Counted from the first letter of the stretch, positions 1 to 9,563 are shown. The stretch: DNA of 64,000 bases from Pseudomonas sp. GM48 (GCF_000282335.1 NZ_AKJM01000125.1:1-64000); one strand, 5' to 3'. Notes: a model not told the origin generated them from the sequence alone. Translations and numbers: made by a program.

Positions 1-3000
1 TGGCAGGCCAAGCCGATCCAGCCACCGACAGGGGTGAATCTGGCCGGGTCTTCCAGCGAGTTCGTCAGCGTTGCGCCGGGCAACGTGTACATCCCGTTGG
101 GCAATCTCAAACCGGGTCTTTATCTGGTGGAAGCACTGATCGGCAAGTACCGCGCGACCACCATGGTGTTCGTCTCCAACACCGTGGCGGTGAGCAAGAT
201 TGCCGGTGACGAATTGCTGGTGTGGGCTGCGCGCAAACACGAAGGCAGCCCGGTGCCGAAGGTCAATGTGTTGTGGACCGATGGCCTCGGCGTAATGAGC
301 AGCGGCGCCACGGATAGCGACGGCTTGCTACGCCTGAAACACGTCAGCCCCGAGCGTTCGTTCGTGATCGGCGAGGACGAAGAGGGCGGAGTGTTCGTCT
401 CGGAAAACTTCTACTACGACAGCGAAATCTACGACACCAAACTCTATGCCTTCACTGACCGGCCGCTGTATCGACCGGGGGATTGGGTGTCACTGAAAAT
501 CGTCGGGCGTGAATTCAAGAATGCCCGGGACTCGGTGCAGCCAAGCGCTGCTGACGTCAACGTGACTGTGCTGGATGCAACCGGTACGGCGCTGCAATCC
601 CTCGATCTGAAGCTCGATTCCAAGGCTGGCACCCAGGGCCGATTCCAGTTGCCGGACAACGCCGTGGCCGGCGGTTATGAACTGCGTTTCACCTACAAGG
701 ATCAGACCTACAGCAGCGCCTTTCGCGTCGCCGAATACATCAAGCCGCACTTCGAGATTTCGCTCAATCTGGCCAGGCAGGATTACCGTACAGGCGAGCC
801 GGTCAAGGGCAACCTGGTGCTGCTGTACCCGGACGGCAAACCGGTGGCCAATGCGAAATTGAGCCTGAGCTTGCGCGCCCAACAGCTGTCGATGGTCGAC
901 AACGAACTGCAATATCTCGGGCAATTTCCGGTGGAGCTGACCAGCACCGAACTGACCACCGACGCCAAGGGCAGCGCGTCCCTCGACTTGCCGGCAGCGG
1001 AAAAACCGAGCCGCTACATGCTCACCGTGTTCGCCAGCGACGGTGCGGCGTATCGCGTGAAAACCACCAAGGAAATCCTCATCGATCGCGGTGCGGCGAA
1101 TTTCCGCTTGAGCGCGCCCCAGCGCTTCAGCGCGGTGGGCGACAAGGTTGCGTTCAGCTACACCCGCGAAGGCGAGCAGGCCGACGCCGTTACGCCAGGC
1201 AGCTACGGCTGGGTACGCCTGGAAGACCAGAGCACCGGCGAAGGCAAACTCACGGCAACCGACAAAAGCTTCACGCTGACCTTTGACCGGCCGGGCACCT
1301 ACAACCTGGCGCTCAAGGATGATCATGGCCGGGTGGTCGGCGCCACCGGCCATTCGGTTACCGGCGAAGGTGTCAAAGCCGTACCCGGCACCGTGGAAAT
1401 CGTCCTCGACAAGCCCGAATATATCGCAGGCGATGAAGCGCTGGCACTGATCACTTTCCCGGAACCCGTGAACGACGCGCTGCTATCTCTGGAGCGCGAC
1501 AAGGTCGAAGCCACCGCGTTACTTTCCAGGGGCGGCGACTGGCTGAAGATGGAAAAACTCAGCGATACCCAATACCGTGCGCGCATTCCGGTGAAGGACG
1601 GTTTCGCGCCGAACCTGACCTTCTCGGTGCTATACACCAAGGGCGGCCAGTACAGTTTCCAGAACGCCGGCATCAAGGTGATCACGCCACAGATCGACGT
1701 GCTCATTGCCACCGATAAAGAAACCTATCAGCCAGGTGAAACCGTCTCGGTGGACCTGAGTACTCAATTTGCCGGTAAGCCGATTCCCGCGCACCTGACG
1801 GTCAGCGTGGTCGATGAAATGGTCTACGCCCTGCAACCTGAGGTCGCACCGAGCATCGACCAGTTCTTCTATCACCCACGACGCAACAATGTGCGCACCA
1901 GCGCCAGTCTGTCGTTCATCAGTTATGACGTCGCCTTGCCGGGCAGCCCCGGTGCACCGGGCAAAGCCAATCGCAGTGAGCGCGGCGTGAAAGTGCTGGA
2001 GCGGCCGCGTCGCGAGGATGTCGACACGGCTGCCTGGCAACCTGAATTGCTGACCGATGCCAATGGCAAAACCCGCTTCACCTTCAAAATGCCTGACTCC
2101 CTGACCCGCTGGCGCATCACCTCCAGGGCCATCGCCGATGACGGTCAGGTCGGGCAGAAGAAGCAATTCGTACGCTCGGAAAAACCGCTGTACCTGAAGT
2201 GGAGCGGCCCGACCCGATTCCGTGCCGGTGACAAACCGGACCTCGGTGTGTTCGCCTTCAGTCAGGCCGAGAACCCGGTCAAGGCCGAACTGGTGACCCG
2301 TTACGCCGGCAATGAACAGCGCGTGCCTGTGACCCTGAACAGCGGCATCAACTTCATCCCGTTGCCGACCTTTGAACTGGCCAATGGCGAGTGGAGTGCG
2401 GAGCTGGTGCAGGACGGCAAAACCGCTGATGCCCTGGCAGTGCGCCTGACCGCGACCGGTGAAGGCTGGCAAGTCACCCAGACCCGGAGCCTCGATGTGA
2501 GCGGCGGCGATACGCCGCTGACGTTGCCGGCAGACGCCAGCGATATCCGCCTGCGTCTGGACGACAGTCCGCAAGCGTTGTTCCGTTCTGCACTCGACGA
2601 TCTGTTGAGCTACCCCTACGGCGGCGTCGAACAGACCGCCAGTCGCCTGTTGCCGTTGAGCATCGCCTACCCGACGCTGGCGGCGAATCCGCAGATCCGC
2701 GATCGCTTGCGCCTGATCATGCAAAACAGTCGCCTGCGCCTGGTGCAAATGGCCGGCCCTTCGGCGTGTTTCACCTGGTGGGGCATGGACGGCGAGCCGG
2801 ATGCGTTCCTCACCGCTTACGCCTATTACGCCGACTGGCACGCCAGCCGTGTGTTGGAACTGAGCTTGCCGCCGGAGCATTGGCAGCGGGTGCTGGAGGT
2901 CTACGCCAAACAGGCGAACAACACGCCACTGTTGCAGCGGGCGCTGATCCTGTCGTTCGCCAAACAGATGCAGTTGCCGGTCAACACCTTGCTCAGTGGC

Positions 3001-4005
3001 TTGCTGGAAGACCTGGCGAAAGCAGGTGAGGGCGCGGCCGCGAACCTGATGGAGGACGGCGAAGACAGCCTCGTCATGAGCGATCCGGATTCAGCGTTGG
3101 GGCTGGCAGCCGCACGAATGCTGACGGCATCGCTGGCCAGGCAATCGAAGGTTGTTTTGCCGGACGCGTTCAATCGGCAACTGGCCGACGCGCAGCAACG
3201 TCTGGCGGTCAGTTCCCAGCCGTTTGCCGAAGCGCTGAACCTGTCGCTGCAACCCTTCGATCAGGTTCACGCCCAAGCCTTGTTGCAACGTTTGCTGCCA
3301 CAGCAATCGACACTGGAACGGGCGCTCGCACTCACTTGGCTGCAACGCAGCATCGAGCAGGCCGCGCCGGCAGTGGCCTTGAAACCGGGTGAGGGCTGGA
3401 AGCAGGAGCAGGGCGCGACGGGTGAGATTTATTGGACGTGGCAAGGTGCGCAACTGCCAAGCGTGTTGTCGCTGACCGGCGCGCAAGAGCGTCCGCTGCG
3501 CGCCGCATTGAGCTACCGGAGCCAGCAGCCGGTGGTCGATCCGATGGCCGTGACCATCACCCGTCGCCTGTCGCGACTGGTGCCGGGGGATGAGGCCTTC
3601 ACCTTCAAACTCGAAGTGGTCGGCAACGCACCGCTGTCCAGCGACAACCTCTATCTCGACGAAGTGATCGTCACCAGCAAAGCCGCCAGACCGCTGCGCT
3701 ACGGCCTGCTTGAAGTGCCGCTGCCACCCGGCGCGGATGTCGAGCGCACGACCTGGGGCATCAAGCTCATGGGCAAGGCCGGCACCGAGCCGACGGCGCT
3801 GGAGAAGGCGCGTTTCGAACCGGGGCAAATGGCTTACGCCATTCCGGTCGATGCCTTGAGTGGCGAATTGCGTCTGCGGCATTTGGTGCGTTTCTCGCAG
3901 AAGGGGCAATTCAACTTGCCGCCGGTGCGTTTCACTCAGGTGTATGCGCCGCAGCATCAGGCACTGGAACAAAAGGCAGCCCTTGGCCAGGTCACGGTTC
4001 ACTGA
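1..4005 (+). CDS. magD: Alpha-2-macroglobulin family protein (MagD/YfaS type), 5' end outside window
   Basis: The reading frame is open from base 1, so the N-terminus lies upstream; 1334 codons are visible of a family usually about 1500 aa. Family domains seen: an MG2-type segment with [12 protein letters not shown] (about codon 150), the A2M segment with [13 protein letters not shown] (about codon 700), and a thioester-like domain with YPYGGVEQ at 2611-2634. In thioester-forming relatives the motif has Cys (CxEQ); here Gly takes that place, so no covalent trap is expected. In P. aeruginosa, MagD is a periplasmic, inner-membrane-associated protein in a complex with other Mag proteins and binds host elastase (published knowledge). 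It is followed closely by magE- and magF-like genes, as in the mag/yfa operons. Confidence 0.93.
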   Translation, partial: WQAKPIQPPTGVNLAGSSSEFVSVAPGNVYIPLGNLKPGLYLVEALIGKYRATTMVFVSNTVAVSKIAGDELLVWAARKHEGSPVPKVNVLWTDGLGVMSSGATDSDGLLRLKHVSPERSFVIGEDEEGGVFVSENFYYDSEIYDTKLYAFTDRPLYRPGDWVSLKIVGREFKNARDSVQPSAADVNVTVLDATGTALQSLDLKLDSKAGTQGRFQLPDNAVAGGYELRFTYKDQTYSSAFRVAEYIKPHFEISLNLARQDYRTGEPVKGNLVLLYPDGKPVANAKLSLSLRAQQLSMVDNELQYLGQFPVELTSTELTTDAKGSASLDLPAAEKPSRYMLTVFASDGAAYRVKTTKEILIDRGAANFRLSAPQRFSAVGDKVAFSYTREGEQADAVTPGSYGWVRLEDQSTGEGKLTATDKSFTLTFDRPGTYNLALKDDHGRVVGATGHSVTGEGVKAVPGTVEIVLDKPEYIAGDEALALITFPEPVNDALLSLERDKVEATALLSRGGDWLKMEKLSDTQYRARIPVKDGFAPNLTFSVLYTKGGQYSFQNAGIKVITPQIDVLIATDKETYQPGETVSVDLSTQFAGKPIPAHLTVSVVDEMVYALQPEVAPSIDQFFYHPRRNNVRTSASLSFISYDVALPGSPGAPGKANRSERGVKVLERPRREDVDTAAWQPELLTDANGKTRFTFKMPDSLTRWRITSRAIADDGQVGQKKQFVRSEKPLYLKWSGPTRFRAGDKPDLGVFAFSQAENPVKAELVTRYAGNEQRVPVTLNSGINFIPLPTFELANGEWSAELVQDGKTADALAVRLTATGEGWQVTQTRSLDVSGGDTPLTLPADASDIRLRLDDSPQALFRSALDDLLSYPYGGVEQTASRLLPLSIAYPTLAANPQIRDRLRLIMQNSRLRLVQMAGPSACFTWWGMDGEPDAFLTAYAYYADWHASRVLELSLPPEHWQRVLEVYAKQANNTPLLQRALILSFAKQMQLPVNTLLSGLLEDLAKAGEGAAANLMEDGEDSLVMSDPDSALGLAAARMLTASLARQSKVVLPDAFNRQLADAQQRLAVSSQPFAEALNLSLQPFDQVHAQALLQRLLPQQSTLERALALTWLQRSIEQAAPAVALKPGEGWKQEQGATGEIYWTWQGAQLPSVLSLTGAQERPLRAALSYRSQQPVVDPMAVTITRRLSRLVPGDEAFTFKLEVVGNAPLSSDNLYLDEVIVTSKAARPLRYGLLEVPLPPGADVERTTWGIKLMGKAGTEPTALEKARFEPGQMAYAIPVDALSGELRLRHLVRFSQKGQFNLPPVRFTQVYAPQHQALEQKAALGQVTVH

Positions 4006-5626
4006 CGTGCACAGGCTGCTGCTGGGTTGGCTGCTGTGTTTGCTTCCTGTGCTGGCAACGGCGCAGGACGAACCGCTGCGCCTGGCCTTCAGCGGCGATT
4101 TGTTGGCGCTGAGCCGAACGCAGGTGATCGCCCGCGAGCCGTTACCGCCGACGTTGCAGACGCCGCTGGGCAGTGTGTGGAAGTTGTTCGTCTACGCCTG
4201 GCTGGTGGATACCGGCGCACGTGAGCCGGCTTATGAATGTCGTGGCCAGTCGAAGGAGGAGGTTTATTGCTGCACGGCGGGTGGAAAGATCGAGCGTGAT
4301 CAGGCATTGGTGAAATCATGCGGTTTGTATTTCGAACCCGCGCGGCTGGGAATCAGCGATGCAGGTTGGCGAGCCTATTGGCAGACGCGGCAGGCGCCGC
4401 AATGGTTGCAGGAGTTGCCGTCGCTGCAACCGGCCACACGGGTTTCGGTGGCAGAACTTTTGAAGGTGTTGGCCGTGCTGCCGGCACAGGATCAGGCCCG
4501 GCGTGTGCTACTCGATGTTGTGCTGAATGCCGCCGATGGCAACGTTGTCGGCGAACTCGGTAGCCGTCTGCGCGTGAAGACCTGGAGCTGGTTGGCGGAT
4601 CAGGATACCGCGTCGCGCCGGGGCGGATTTGCCGGCTGGACGGCGGACGGTACACCGATCTGGGCCGGAGGACGGGGCACCAGTCAGCGGGTACTGCGTG
4701 ATTACGCGCAGGCATTGTCTACGGTGATTCCTGTTGCATGGCCTATGGATGCAGGGAAATGTGTAGAGGTCGACCTGTTTTCCCGCTATCCACTTCGGCG
4801 CGTGCTGTCAGAGGGTAGTGTGGTGTCCTCCGGGGCGTTACAGGGTGACTACCGCGTCGAATTCGCCAATGGTAATGCGCTGGATATTCACAGCGACGGC
4901 GAAGTATTTCTGCTGAACGACAAGCTTGTGGCTCGTCTCGATCGCGAAGAGTACGTCGCCCGTGTGCTCCAGCGCGAAGCCAGTGCCGAACCGGTCGAGG
5001 CTGCCAAAGCCCTGGCCGTGGCGATCCGCACGTACCTGCTGCAAAACGCCACGCGCAGTGGTGACTGCCTGAGCATCGACGACAGCAGCAGCCGTCAGCG
5101 GGTCGCACCGCGTCCGGCATCGCCCGAGTCTCGCGACATAGCCGCGTGGACCAGCGACCTGATTCTGGCTGGCAGCTCCGTCACCTACCATTCCGATCAA
5201 CCCGGCCCGGACAAACTGTCCTGGCAGCAAGCCGTCGAACAGGCCCGTGCCGGCCAGCGCTACGACGCCATCCTCCTGCACGCTTACCCACGCGCCAGTC
5301 TCAGTCGCTGGGACAACCCGGTCGCTTCCTGCGAAGCGTTGCCCGTCGCGCAAGCATGGCTGCAGAAACAACGACGCGGCTGGCGTGCGCAGTTGGAAGG
5401 CGAGGTCGGCTATAACGAAGTCAGCACCTTCGCCGTATGCCGCCTGGCCTTCGGTCGCCCCTATGTCGACCGCGAACGCCAGCGCATCTACGTGCGCGGC
5501 GCGCAGACGCTGCAAGACCGTCTCGACCTGACCCACGAATACCTGCACCTGGCCTTCGAAGCACACCCCAATGGCCAGGATGAAACCTACATCGAAGGGC
5601 TCGCCCGCCACCTCTTGCTGGAATAG
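3983..5626 (+). CDS. magE: DUF2300 (YfaQ/MagE-like) secreted protein
   Basis: About 547 aa, translationally coupled to the macroglobulin gene by a 23-nt overlap. I chose TTG at 3983 because AAAAGG (3971-3976) sits 6 nt before it; GTG at 4007 is the alternative. Both give a signal peptide ([17 protein letters not shown]). Visible motifs: an SxxK-like GSVWK near residues 63-67, as in serine penicillin-binding proteins; a SpoIID-like stretch [13 protein letters not shown] followed by [14 protein letters not shown] near residues 320-350; and HEYLH (HExxH) about 30 residues from the end, with DETYIEG after it. The DUF2300 assignment comes from operon order and overall resemblance to YfaQ; enzymatic activity is unproven. 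Possible role: peptidoglycan-linked partner of the macroglobulin. Confidence 0.8.
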   Translation: MARSRFTDVHRLLLGWLLCLLPVLATAQDEPLRLAFSGDLLALSRTQVIAREPLPPTLQTPLGSVWKLFVYAWLVDTGAREPAYECRGQSKEEVYCCTAGGKIERDQALVKSCGLYFEPARLGISDAGWRAYWQTRQAPQWLQELPSLQPATRVSVAELLKVLAVLPAQDQARRVLLDVVLNAADGNVVGELGSRLRVKTWSWLADQDTASRRGGFAGWTADGTPIWAGGRGTSQRVLRDYAQALSTVIPVAWPMDAGKCVEVDLFSRYPLRRVLSEGSVVSSGALQGDYRVEFANGNALDIHSDGEVFLLNDKLVARLDREEYVARVLQREASAEPVEAAKALAVAIRTYLLQNATRSGDCLSIDDSSSRQRVAPRPASPESRDIAAWTSDLILAGSSVTYHSDQPGPDKLSWQQAVEQARAGQRYDAILLHAYPRASLSRWDNPVASCEALPVAQAWLQKQRRGWRAQLEGEVGYNEVSTFAVCRLAFGRPYVDRERQRIYVRGAQTLQDRLDLTHEYLHLAFEAHPNGQDETYIEGLARHLLLE

Positions 5627-5629
5627 ACC

Positions 5630-6442
5630 ATGAAACTCCGTTATCCACAGGTCTTGCTGTTTCTCCTTTCGCTGACGGCATTGCCGTGGGCGATGGCTGC
5701 GGACAGCGTCAAACTCGACACCCCTGCAGGTGGCTGGCGCACCGGCGCGGCTGAAGGCGAAGGGGAAAACTTCCGGCAGACCGTCAACTACCCGGCCTCC
5801 TCGGTGAACACCCCGACAGGGCAGGCCAACACGGCACGCATCAGTGGTCAGATCAAAGCCACAGCCAAATCCGCAGAGCCCGGCCGACTAATCGTCAATG
5901 GGGTGAGCATGCCGCTGAAAATCGACCCGGCCGGCCGCTTCGATCGCCCGTTCTCATTCCCCAACGGCAGCAACAGCGTCGAGGTTCGCAGCCCCGATGG
6001 CCAACAACGTCACCGCACGCAATTCCTCAACAGCAGCGGCGGCGCAACCCCGGCCAAATTGCGCGTATTACTGTCGTGGGACAGCGACAACACCGACCTC
6101 GACCTGCACCTGATCACCCCCGACGGCGCACACATCTGGTACGGCGACCGCGTCGCCCCCAACGGCGCGGCGCTCGACGTCGACGTCACCACCGGCTACG
6201 GCCCGGAAATCTTCGCCATGCCCGCGCCGATCAAGGGCCAATATCTGGTGTATGTGAACTACTTCGGCGGCGGGTACAGCAGTGATGAAGAGGGGCAGGA
6301 AGACGCGGTGCAGGCGCTGACCACGGCGCAGGTGACGGTGATTACCGAGGAGGGAACTCCGAGCGAGAAGATGGAAACGTTCCTGGTGCCGATGCGGGCG
6401 GTGGGGGAGTTGACGTTGGTGAAGTCGTTCAGCTATCCGTGA
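5630..6442 (+). CDS. magF: DUF2135 (YfaP/MagF-like) periplasmic protein
   Basis: 270 aa with a signal peptide (MKLRYPQVLLFLLSLTALPWAMA). The C-terminal half carries the DUF2135 pattern: SWDSDNTDLDLHLITPDG, then IWYGDR, then GPEIFAMPAPIKGQYLVYV and NYFGGG. This looks like an extracytoplasmic beta-sandwich with acidic, possibly metal-binding loops. An upstream segment (SVEVRSPDGQQRHRTQF) looks like another small beta domain. It starts 3 nt after the DUF2300 stop and is the last gene of the operon; in P. aeruginosa MagF co-purifies with MagD. No terminator is obvious downstream. Confidence 0.85.
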   Translation: MKLRYPQVLLFLLSLTALPWAMAADSVKLDTPAGGWRTGAAEGEGENFRQTVNYPASSVNTPTGQANTARISGQIKATAKSAEPGRLIVNGVSMPLKIDPAGRFDRPFSFPNGSNSVEVRSPDGQQRHRTQFLNSSGGATPAKLRVLLSWDSDNTDLDLHLITPDGAHIWYGDRVAPNGAALDVDVTTGYGPEIFAMPAPIKGQYLVYVNYFGGGYSSDEEGQEDAVQALTTAQVTVITEEGTPSEKMETFLVPMRAVGELTLVKSFSYP

Positions 6443-6694
6443 TCCTTGGCGCCATACCGTAGGGTCCCGTTGAGCTTGAAAGCGAAGTCCGCCCGGCAGG
6501 GCTTCTTCCGGGGTAAGGATAGCGGTGTTTGGACGGGGTGGATTTGGCATCGGCCGTTTTGGCTTGGCAAGTGTTCTATGAGCGGGATGAAAGCTCGTCA
6601 GCGTTGTTTCATGCAGACATACATTGTGAGTGTTCCTGCGTCGATATCTGGAGTACTTGAAAGGAATCGCCCACTGACATGGAAATGCCCCGCC
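6443..6694. other. Intergenic stretch before the DUF1016 nuclease
   Basis: 252 bases between magF and the nuclease. The frame upstream of GTG 6695 stays open but translates into Trp/Arg-rich sequence without homology to the family, so I treat it as non-coding. Base composition looks more AT-rich than in the neighbouring operon towards its 3' end (6600-6690), where the nuclease promoter should lie; no confident promoter hexamers were recognised. Confidence 0.5.
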
Positions 6695-7708
6695 GTGAAT
6701 GATCTCAGTAGCAATACTTCCCTCGACTCAGCTTTCAGCGAAATTACCCAATTGATTGTGACCGCGCGGCATCGCGCCATGCAGGCGGTCAACACAGAGC
6801 TGATTGAGCTGCACTGGCAGGTTGGAGCCTACATCAGTCGCAAAATTGAAGCGGCGGAGTGGGGTGATGGGGTGGTGGCTCAATTGGCCACTCACCTCGC
6901 TCGTACTCAGCCCGGACTGCGGGGCTTTACCCGGCCTAATTTGTTTCGTATGCGTCAATTTTTCGAAGCGTACAGGCATGACGTAAAAGTCTCAGCACTG
7001 CTGAGACAATTGCCTTGGACACACAACATGATCGTCCTCAACCAGAGCAAACGCCCGGAGGAACGTGAGTTTTACCTGCGCATGGCGATCCAGGAAAAAT
7101 GGTCAAGCCGGGAGCTTGAGCGTCAGTTCAAGGCTGCACTGTTTGAACGCTCGGTGGTCAGCCCGGCAAAAGTATCAGCACCGCTGCGACAAATTCATCC
7201 CCAGGCCCTGGACGTGTTCAAGGACGCCTACGTGGTCGAGTTTCTGGCGTTGGAGCGTGGTCATGCAGAGACGGATTTGCATGGAGGTCTGCTGCACAAG
7301 CTCAGGGACTTTCTGATCGAGCTGGGCAGGGACTTCTGCTTTGTTGGTTCGCAGTATCCCTTGCAGGTAGGCGGGCGTGACTTTGCGCTGGATCTGTTGT
7401 TTTTCCACCGTGGGCTGAACTGCCTGGTGGCGATTGAACTCAAGGTCGGGCGCTTTGAGCCGGAATATTTGGGGAAGATGGATTTTTATCTTGAAGCGTT
7501 GGACCGCAATGTCCGCAAGCCACACGAAAATCCGGCACTCGGCGTATTGTTATGCGCGTGCAAAGAGGACGAAATCGTCGAGTACGCCCTGAACCGCTCG
7601 CTGTCTCCAGCCTTGATCGCGGAGTACCACACCCAATTACCAGACAAGAAACTGTTGCAAGCCAAGTTGCAGGAATTTTATGCACTGAACACTGAAGAAA
7701 TTGAGTGA
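6695..7708 (+). CDS. YhcG/DUF1016 family PD-(D/E)XK nuclease
   Basis: About 337 aa from the GTG at 6695, which has GGAA 10 nt upstream; the family's N-terminal domain begins here (ITQLIVTARHRAMQAVNTEL, then IELHWQVGAYIS). An earlier in-frame ATG exists, but the intervening translation does not look like protein. The C-terminal domain has the nuclease core: GGRDFALDLLFFH (metal-binding Asp) and VAIELKVGRFEPEYLGKM (ExK). These proteins are often found near restriction-modification or other defence genes, but their role is not settled. Here it stands alone between the mag operon and a convergent phage-type repressor, in sequence of lower GC, which suggests acquisition. Confidence 0.87.
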   Translation: MNDLSSNTSLDSAFSEITQLIVTARHRAMQAVNTELIELHWQVGAYISRKIEAAEWGDGVVAQLATHLARTQPGLRGFTRPNLFRMRQFFEAYRHDVKVSALLRQLPWTHNMIVLNQSKRPEEREFYLRMAIQEKWSSRELERQFKAALFERSVVSPAKVSAPLRQIHPQALDVFKDAYVVEFLALERGHAETDLHGGLLHKLRDFLIELGRDFCFVGSQYPLQVGGRDFALDLLFFHRGLNCLVAIELKVGRFEPEYLGKMDFYLEALDRNVRKPHENPALGVLLCACKEDEIVEYALNRSLSPALIAEYHTQLPDKKLLQAKLQEFYALNTEEIE

Positions 7709-7743
7709 TTGTTGTCGTTGATCACGTTCTTTCAGGCATTAAA

Positions 7744-7764
7744 AAGCCGGCTTGTGGCCGGCTT
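7744..7764 (-). terminator. Rho-independent terminator downstream of the S24 repressor
   Basis: AAGCCGGC, a 5-nt loop, GCCGGCTT: a perfect 8-bp stem. Read on the minus strand the hairpin is followed by a T-run, so it fits termination of repressor transcription. On the plus strand there is no T-tail. It lies about 230 nt beyond the repressor stop; the 7765-7990 stretch between them shows no convincing gene. Confidence 0.7.
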
Positions 7765-7990
7765 CTCGGGGACTGGCTTGGATCATTTTTGGTAAACCGC
7801 GCCAGCCTTCAAAACGTACACCCGGATCTTGCGTCCGGCTGTGGGACTCGGCGAGAAAATCATCTGCCTTGTCGGTGCGATCTGAGCCGCGGGGCGGGTC
7901 GATGCGCAAATGTGGGGCGCAGCATACTGATTTTTTTGAGAAATTCCCAGCTTGGTGTACGGGTTAAAGGTATTACGGTGATCTGGATCA

Positions 7991-8743
7991 TTACAGAAAT
8001 GGTACTTCCGGCCTGCGCTTGTTCAGCGTCGACCACCAGAACACCCAACCCAATACTCGGATGTTCTGTTCCTCGATTTGTGCAGCCCTGAAGATTTCAT
8101 CCGGGTGCTCGGCGCTGTTGTGGCTGCGCATGCGCAACGCGTTACCGGGGACACGATGCAGGTATTTGATTCGTAGCATGCCGTCGTGCTCGATTGCATA
8201 GATCTCGCCATCGACAATTTGCGTTAGTCCGCGATCAATGGCGAGCATTGAGCCGTCTTCAATTTTCTCGGCCATGCTGTTGCCGATCATGTGGGCGCAG
8301 ATGGCGTCGACGTGGTTGATTTCCAGGGAGTCGAGGTGGCTGCGGGGCAGTCGGATGGATTGGCCGGGATCTTCGACGACGTGGGTTTTGTTGGAGCCTG
8401 GGGCCGTGGCGGTTTCTTTATAAAGGGGCAATTCGACGTCGGTGGGCTCGATGACCGTGTAGACACCGCGGATGGCCTGGGCGTCGAAAGTGTTGCCAGT
8501 CTCGTCGAGCAGGCGCAGGTGTCTGGCGTCTTTCTGACCTTCACCGGTTTTCAGCCATTCACTGTTCACGGAGAGTCGCATGGCGACTTCTTCCATGCAG
8601 TGGGCGGGCACACCGCGGGTGTACCAGTTATGGACATTCTGCGGCGCCGTGTTCAAAAATTCGGCAAAACCTGATGTCGTGATGTTGGCAAGTCGAAGGA
8701 GCGCTCGAAAGCGTGGGCCGCTAGTGTTCTTTTTCATAAACAC
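7991..8743 (-). CDS. CI/LexA-like repressor: helix-turn-helix plus S24 peptidase domain
   Basis: 250 aa. The N-terminus is a phage-repressor-type HTH (FAEFLNTAPQNVHNWYTRGV, residues 27-46). The C-terminus is an S24/LexA peptidase fold with the catalytic Ser in HMIGNSMAEKI (Ser156) and Lys in MLRIKYL (Lys193). Such repressors normally cleave themselves at Ala-Gly between the domains after RecA activation; here the corresponding segment reads ELPLYKETATAPGSNK, with Ala-Pro-Gly, so cleavage may be impaired (my alignment by eye). No phage or pyocin genes are nearby, so the target is unknown. Gene start could also be Met3 (8737). Confidence 0.87.
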   Translation of the reverse strand: MFMKKNTSGPRFRALLRLANITTSGFAEFLNTAPQNVHNWYTRGVPAHCMEEVAMRLSVNSEWLKTGEGQKDARHLRLLDETGNTFDAQAIRGVYTVIEPTDVELPLYKETATAPGSNKTHVVEDPGQSIRLPRSHLDSLEINHVDAICAHMIGNSMAEKIEDGSMLAIDRGLTQIVDGEIYAIEHDGMLRIKYLHRVPGNALRMRSHNSAEHPDEIFRAAQIEEQNIRVLGWVFWWSTLNKRRPEVPFL

Positions 8744-8767
8744 GAGTCTACGGAGGCGGAATAAGGC

Positions 8768-8790
8768 TTTGAATAAACGAGCTGTTCAAA
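8768..8790. promoter_or_regulatory. Candidate operator: TTTGAA-N11-TTCAAA
   Basis: Inverted repeat with 6-bp arms (8768-8773 and 8785-8790) centred about 36 bp upstream of the repressor start codon. Position suits autoregulation by the S24 repressor. Short arms make a chance match possible. Confidence 0.3.
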
Positions 8791-8866
8791 TTCGAGGGAA
8801 ATTTAAGACTTGATGTAAGACGTAAGCGGCGAAAATTAAACAAGAAAAAACCAAGCCAGAGGTTCT

Positions 8867-8883
8867 TTAAACACAGTGTTTAA
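8867..8883. promoter_or_regulatory. 17-bp palindrome, candidate repressor operator
   Basis: TTAAACACAGTGTTTAA: perfect 8-bp arms around a central A. It lies 124 bp upstream of the repressor start and just outside the ppa terminator, in AT-rich sequence with no gene. Symmetry and length are typical of a dimeric HTH repressor site; binding is inferred only. Confidence 0.45.
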
Positions 8884-8904
8884 GTGGTGCTTTCCAAACG
8901 CCCA

Positions 8905-8934
8905 CAAAAAACCCCGGATCGCCCGGGGTTTTTC
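8905..8934 (-). terminator. Rho-independent terminator of ppa
   Basis: AACCCCGG, loop ATCGC, CCGGGGTT, flanked by an A-run on one side and a T-run on the other, so it can act on both strands. It lies 33 nt downstream of the ppa stop codon. Confidence 0.88.
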
Positions 8935-8967
8935 TTGCCGCTTGCAGCTAAAAGCTTGCAGCTGCTC

Positions 8968-9495
8968 TTAGCCTTTATAGGCAGCAACCGACTTGGTGAT
9001 CGCTTCGCGGGCGGCGTCTGCGCCGGCCCAGCCTTCGATCTTCACCCATTTGCCTTTTTCGAGATCTTTGTAGTTCGCGAAGAAGTGCTCGATCTGCTGG
9101 ATCAGCAGCGCTGGCAAATCGGTGTATTCCTTCACGTCGACGTACAGCTGGGACAGCTTGTCGTGTGGGACTGCGATGACTTTGGCATCGCCGCCGCCGT
9201 CGTCGGTCATGTTCAGGATGCCGACTGGACGCGCGCGGATCACCGAACCTGGAGCAACCGGGTAAGGGGTTACAACCAGCACGTCGAGGGGATCACCGTC
9301 GTCAGCCAGAGTGTTCGGGATGTAACCGTAGTTGGCCGGGTAGAACATTGGGGTGGCCATGAAACGGTCAACGAACAGGCAATCGCTGTCTTTGTCGATT
9401 TCGTATTTGATCGGCGCGTGGTTGGCCGGAATCTCGATCGCGACGTAGATGTCGTTCGGCAGGTCTTTGCCAGCCGGAATCTTGCTGTAGCTCAT
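8968..9495 (-). CDS. ppa: Inorganic pyrophosphatase
   Basis: 175 aa, the usual size of bacterial family I pyrophosphatases. It hydrolyses diphosphate to two phosphates in the cytosol, driving polymer synthesis. The family signature is present ([12 protein letters not shown], with the metal-binding Asp residues), as are [14 protein letters not shown] and the Tyr/Lys-rich active-site region near [10 protein letters not shown] single-gene unit: promoter upstream at 9558-9563, terminator at 8905-8934. Confidence 0.98.
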   Translation of the reverse strand: MSYSKIPAGKDLPNDIYVAIEIPANHAPIKYEIDKDSDCLFVDRFMATPMFYPANYGYIPNTLADDGDPLDVLVVTPYPVAPGSVIRARPVGILNMTDDGGGDAKVIAVPHDKLSQLYVDVKEYTDLPALLIQQIEHFFANYKDLEKGKWVKIEGWAGADAAREAITKSVAAYKG

Positions 9496-9514
9496 TGGGC
9501 GTTGCCCCCGTTAG

Positions 9515-9548
9515 TTGACCAAAAACACTTGGCCGGATTGACCAAAAA
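9515..9548. repeat. 11-bp direct repeat in the ppa leader
   Basis: TTGACCAAAAA occurs at 9515-9525 and again at 9538-9548, 23 bp apart (about two helical turns). Both copies lie between the ppa -10 box and the start codon. They could be a regulator site acting as a roadblock or a leader RNA element. Confidence 0.5.
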
Positions 9549-9557
9549 GTGGCGGCG

Positions 9558-9563
9558 ATTATA
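9558..9563 (-). promoter_or_regulatory. -10 box of the ppa promoter
   Basis: Reads TATAAT on the minus strand, a perfect sigma70 -10 hexamer, about 60 nt before the ppa ATG. At 17-bp spacing the -35 position reads TGGCGT, a weak match. Confidence 0.55.

Noticed and set aside
490-1353. Long open frames on the minus strand inside the macroglobulin gene (also 1630-2880 and 3091-4002)
   Set aside because: They are antisense shadows in high-GC DNA; the plus-strand protein is continuous and has clear family motifs.
6446-6694. Upstream extension of the DUF1016 nuclease from ATG 6446
   Set aside because: The extra 83 residues are Trp/Arg-rich, unlike the family N-terminus, and GTG 6695 gives the normal start.
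7709-7990. Small frames between the nuclease and the repressor (for example 7705-8091)
   Set aside because: No ribosome site or recognisable protein; the stretch contains the repressor terminator.
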